A stretch of DNA of 64,000 bases, taken from positions 26,334-90,333 of the forward strand of contig CAMBWI010000002.1 of assembly GCA_945871445.1 (NCBI GenBank), written 5' to 3'. Shown here in pieces: positions 62,048 through 64,000 of this stretch. A program made the translations under genes and the position numbers. How positions within the stretch are numbered: position 1 is the stretch's first letter; each line of letters begins with the position of its first letter. The DNA comes from Singulisphaera sp. GP187 (GTDB taxonomy: Bacteria; Planctomycetota; Phycisphaerae; Phycisphaerales; SM1A02). The notes under the pieces are model-generated. The model worked only from the letters and a program-made list of their open reading frames with translations, did not search any database and had not been told where the DNA came from.

Positions 62048-63433
62048 TTAGATTTTGTTGCCAAAAATCTGTCGCAACATAAATGGCATGACATCGCAGG
62101 CTCGGACCTCGAGGTCATCATTGTCACCATCATCCACCATCATCAGAGGTCTGCGCGCATGCGCCATTTCGACGCGACCATGTGAACCGCGTACGAGTGA
62201 TGCGTCGAGTGGAATCACATCGAGTAGTGCACGCATGCCAAGCTTGCGCTGAAAGAGTCGCCATGCAATGCGTCCTTTGACAAATCGAATTTTAGGATCG
62301 AGAAAAAGTTCGCACGGGTCATATCCAGGCTTTCTGTGGATGTCGACGGTGCGGGCATAGTCTGGCGCACACGCATTGTCGTTCCACCATGGATATGCGA
62401 ACCAACTATCAGCAGTGCTGATTGCGACGAAATCTCCAGAGCGCGGATGGTCAAGTCCGGCCGCGCGTTTTTCTTCTTCACCAAGCACCATCTCGACGCC
62501 AGCCGTTGCTTGGAGTGTGCGGCGAACTTCATCACGATATTTCTCTTGCGCTACATAGACGTGCGCCACTTGATGATCACACACCGCAAATGCTCGTGAT
62601 GCGCCAGGATCGAGAACTTCACGGCCCAACTCTTCGCGCAATTTCAGAAAGCCCGCAGTGCGCAGAGCGCGATTGAGATAGGTTGCGTTGGAAACTGGCG
62701 CGATTCCATATTCACTGACGACCATGACACGAATACCTCGATCGTCGAAGAACTTTAAGAGCGCAGCGAATACACCATCAATCGCGCGTAATTCGCGGCG
62801 AATGTTTGGACTGTTGGGACCGAACTTCTGCAGGGCATAATCCAAGTGCGGAAGATAAACAAGTGAAAGTGTTGGTTCGAACTTTGCAACAGTCATCATT
62901 GTCGCGCGCGCGATCCAGTCGGTGGACCGAATGTCTGCCAGTGGTCCCCAGAAATGAAAAAGCGGGAATGCACCAATTTCACTGCGAAGTTCATCACGCC
63001 AGTCTGACGGATTTGTCCAGACATCTGGCAATTTGCGACCATCAGCGCAATAGATTGGCCGTGGAGTGACAGTGATATTCGCAGATGAATACATCGCATA
63101 CCACCAAAAAAGATTTGCCGTAGTGACAGTTGGATCAATCTTTCGAGCAATATCCCAAATACGATCACCACCAACGAGCGCACTTGATTGCTTCCAAAAC
63201 TGAACATCATTCTGCGATCGGTCGAACCAACCATTCCCAACGATGCCGTGTTGATTTGGCCGCGTCCCAGTCAGCATGCTGGTTTGAACGGTGCATGTAA
63301 CTGCTGGAAGATCTGGAACAACGGAACGAATGCCGCCACAGCGCCGTGCAAACTCAACAAGGTTTGGTGTCGCATCTCCTAAAAGACTTGGCGTAAGCCC
63401 GACAATATTGAGAACAGCAAGACGTTGTGCCAC
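62048..63433 (-). CDS. Alkaline-phosphatase-fold nucleotide pyrophosphatase/phosphodiesterase-like protein
   Basis: The opening reads AVLNIVGLTPSLLGDATPN, where metal-site residues sit differently from the usual D-G-x-x-P. A nucleophile Thr is likely in DLPAVTCTVQTSMLTGTRP. Later residues give MVVSEYGIAPV and a YLPHLDYAL block with Asp/His ligands. This fits the type I phosphodiesterase/nucleotide pyrophosphatase family. It starts at GTG 63433. No signal peptide is clear. It converges with cysN across 12 bases. The natural substrate is unknown. Confidence 0.8.
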   Translation of the reverse strand: MAQRLAVLNIVGLTPSLLGDATPNLVEFARRCGGIRSVVPDLPAVTCTVQTSMLTGTRPNQHGIVGNGWFDRSQNDVQFWKQSSALVGGDRIWDIARKIDPTVTTANLFWWYAMYSSANITVTPRPIYCADGRKLPDVWTNPSDWRDELRSEIGAFPLFHFWGPLADIRSTDWIARATMMTVAKFEPTLSLVYLPHLDYALQKFGPNSPNIRRELRAIDGVFAALLKFFDDRGIRVMVVSEYGIAPVSNATYLNRALRTAGFLKLREELGREVLDPGASRAFAVCDHQVAHVYVAQEKYRDEVRRTLQATAGVEMVLGEEEKRAAGLDHPRSGDFVAISTADSWFAYPWWNDNACAPDYARTVDIHRKPGYDPCELFLDPKIRFVKGRIAWRLFQRKLGMRALLDVIPLDASLVRGSHGRVEMAHARRPLMMVDDGDNDDLEVRACDVMPFMLRQIFGNKI

Positions 63434-63476
63434 GCGAGAAGTTTAGGTGCAAAGCAAACTGACGGGCGCGGGTTAT

Positions 63477-64000
63477 TCAGCTTCCAGCAATGCGGCGCTG
63501 AAGCCAACGGGTGAAGAACCAAAGCACAATACATGCAATACTTATGTATGTCGCTTGCAACATTGCGGCACTTACGGCGTCAAGCAGTGCGAGAGCTGCA
63601 ATCAACCCAGCGATTCCAGCTGGTCGGCGAGATGGATGCGACATAGCAGCACGAAACGCGCGCGTTGCCGCAATGATGAACCAGATTGAAAAAAGTATTG
63701 CAAGAAATAGATTGACTGATGTCACCACCCAATATGGCAATGTCATGTATCCAGAAAGTACGGACACACTAAGAATCGGAAATGATTTCAAGAAACTGAT
63801 GGCGTAAATTTGTTGAATGATCAGCACCAATGCTGGCGTGATCGCTATCGCAGCAAGAAACGGCGAAGCACGACGCATGCGTTTCGAGAGAGGGCGATCG
63901 CCAATAGGTGGTACTTGAGTCAGGCTGCATCCGCATTCAGGGCAAACTTTTGGGGCGATCGTTTTCAGCGGATACGCACAACGACTGCAGCGATATTCAG
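63477..64000 (-). CDS. Zinc-ribbon membrane protein (5' end outside the window)
   Basis: The open frame runs from the right-hand window edge to a TAG at 63477. The first visible residues are EYRCSRCAYPLKTIAPKVCP and then ECGCSL, a CxxC/CPEC zinc ribbon, after which come about four hydrophobic helices (for example AGIAGLIAALALLDAVSAAM). The start at 63878 that a gene finder would choose begins inside this larger frame and loses the zinc ribbon. Zinc-ribbon proteins with a CPECG tail before membrane helices are common in planctomycetes. Function unknown. Confidence 0.7.
   Translation of the reverse strand, partial: EYRCSRCAYPLKTIAPKVCPECGCSLTQVPPIGDRPLSKRMRRASPFLAAIAITPALVLIIQQIYAISFLKSFPILSVSVLSGYMTLPYWVVTSVNLFLAILFSIWFIIAATRAFRAAMSHPSRRPAGIAGLIAALALLDAVSAAMLQATYISIACIVLWFFTRWLQRRIAGS

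Noticed and set aside
1..64000. tRNA, rRNA, insertion sequence or prophage genes
   Set aside because: No cloverleaf, rRNA core sequence, transposase or integrase motif was recognised; a dedicated covariance search was not possible.

Overview
The window looks like a chromosomal segment of a planctomycete, most likely from the class Phycisphaerae. This is inferred from gene content, not from a marker gene. The signs are an N-terminal dockerin-like pair of calcium repeats on a secreted enzyme, a long MoxR/DUF58/von Willebrand operon ending in a prenyltransferase-repeat protein, PEP-CTERM-like sorting tails ending in arginine runs, degenerate amidohydrolases and several Asp/Pro/Ala-rich lipoproteins. 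Base composition is close to balanced. No rRNA, tRNA, CRISPR array, transposase or prophage was recognised. Genes are tightly packed, with no gene-free gap above 300 bases and many 1-4 base stop/start overlaps.

Layout. 1-5.1 kb: the 3' end of a ROK-type sugar kinase, lgt, trpD, an MscS-like channel and a dockerin-tagged arylsulfotransferase-like protein. 5.1-8.1 kb: comEC, whose reading frame runs 411 bases into the last gene of the opposing operon. 7.7-20.9 kb: an eight-gene minus-strand operon in the order moxR, DUF58, BatA-like, VWA, very large coiled-coil membrane protein, Ser/Gln-rich secreted protein, prenyltransferase-repeat protein, secreted protein of unknown role. 20.9-24.6 kb: mutM, a 294-base AT-rich gap with one perfect DnaA box, dnaA and an RNase Z-like hydrolase. 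24.6-28.3 kb: an Hpt protein, a response-regulator diguanylate cyclase, recO, an M16 peptidase and a PilZ-like protein. 28.4-36.4 kb: lipA, a lipoprotein, an M48 protease paired with LemA, a DEAD-box helicase, small membrane proteins and a ferredoxin. 36.4-38.9 kb: an 18-codon lysine-rich peptide gene with hairpins on both sides, dapB, an M16-family protein without the zinc motif, and a small conserved protein. 39-45.8 kb: a repeat-rich PDZ lipoprotein, a small lipoprotein, a coupled pair of amidohydrolase-family proteins and a FlgM-like protein. 45.9-49.8 kb: a lipoprotein, holB, a CYTH protein, a stand-alone atpC and scpB. 49.8-52.5 kb: two tandem paralogous secreted proteins with sorting tails, and a dus gene. 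52.6-56.8 kb: a lipoprotein, a Fic-like protein with a ruined active-site motif coupled to a secreted alpha/beta hydrolase, and a small membrane protein. 56.9-62 kb: a sulfate-assimilation cluster (cysC, SLC13 permease, cysD, cysN fused to a shortened APS kinase). 62-64 kb: a nucleotide pyrophosphatase/phosphodiesterase-like protein and a zinc-ribbon membrane protein cut by the window edge.

Working together. The sulfate cluster plausibly takes up sulfate (SLC13 permease), activates it (CysDN) and phosphorylates it (CysC). The Hpt, GGDEF and PilZ-like genes suggest phosphorelay and c-di-GMP signalling. The FlgM-like protein suggests flagellar regulation. The most system-like region is the 13-kb MoxR operon, which pairs a cytoplasmic AAA chaperone with several membrane/periplasmic VWA-type proteins and secreted partners of unknown role. 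The most unusual small locus is the lysine-rich peptide with a leader hairpin abutting its ribosome site.
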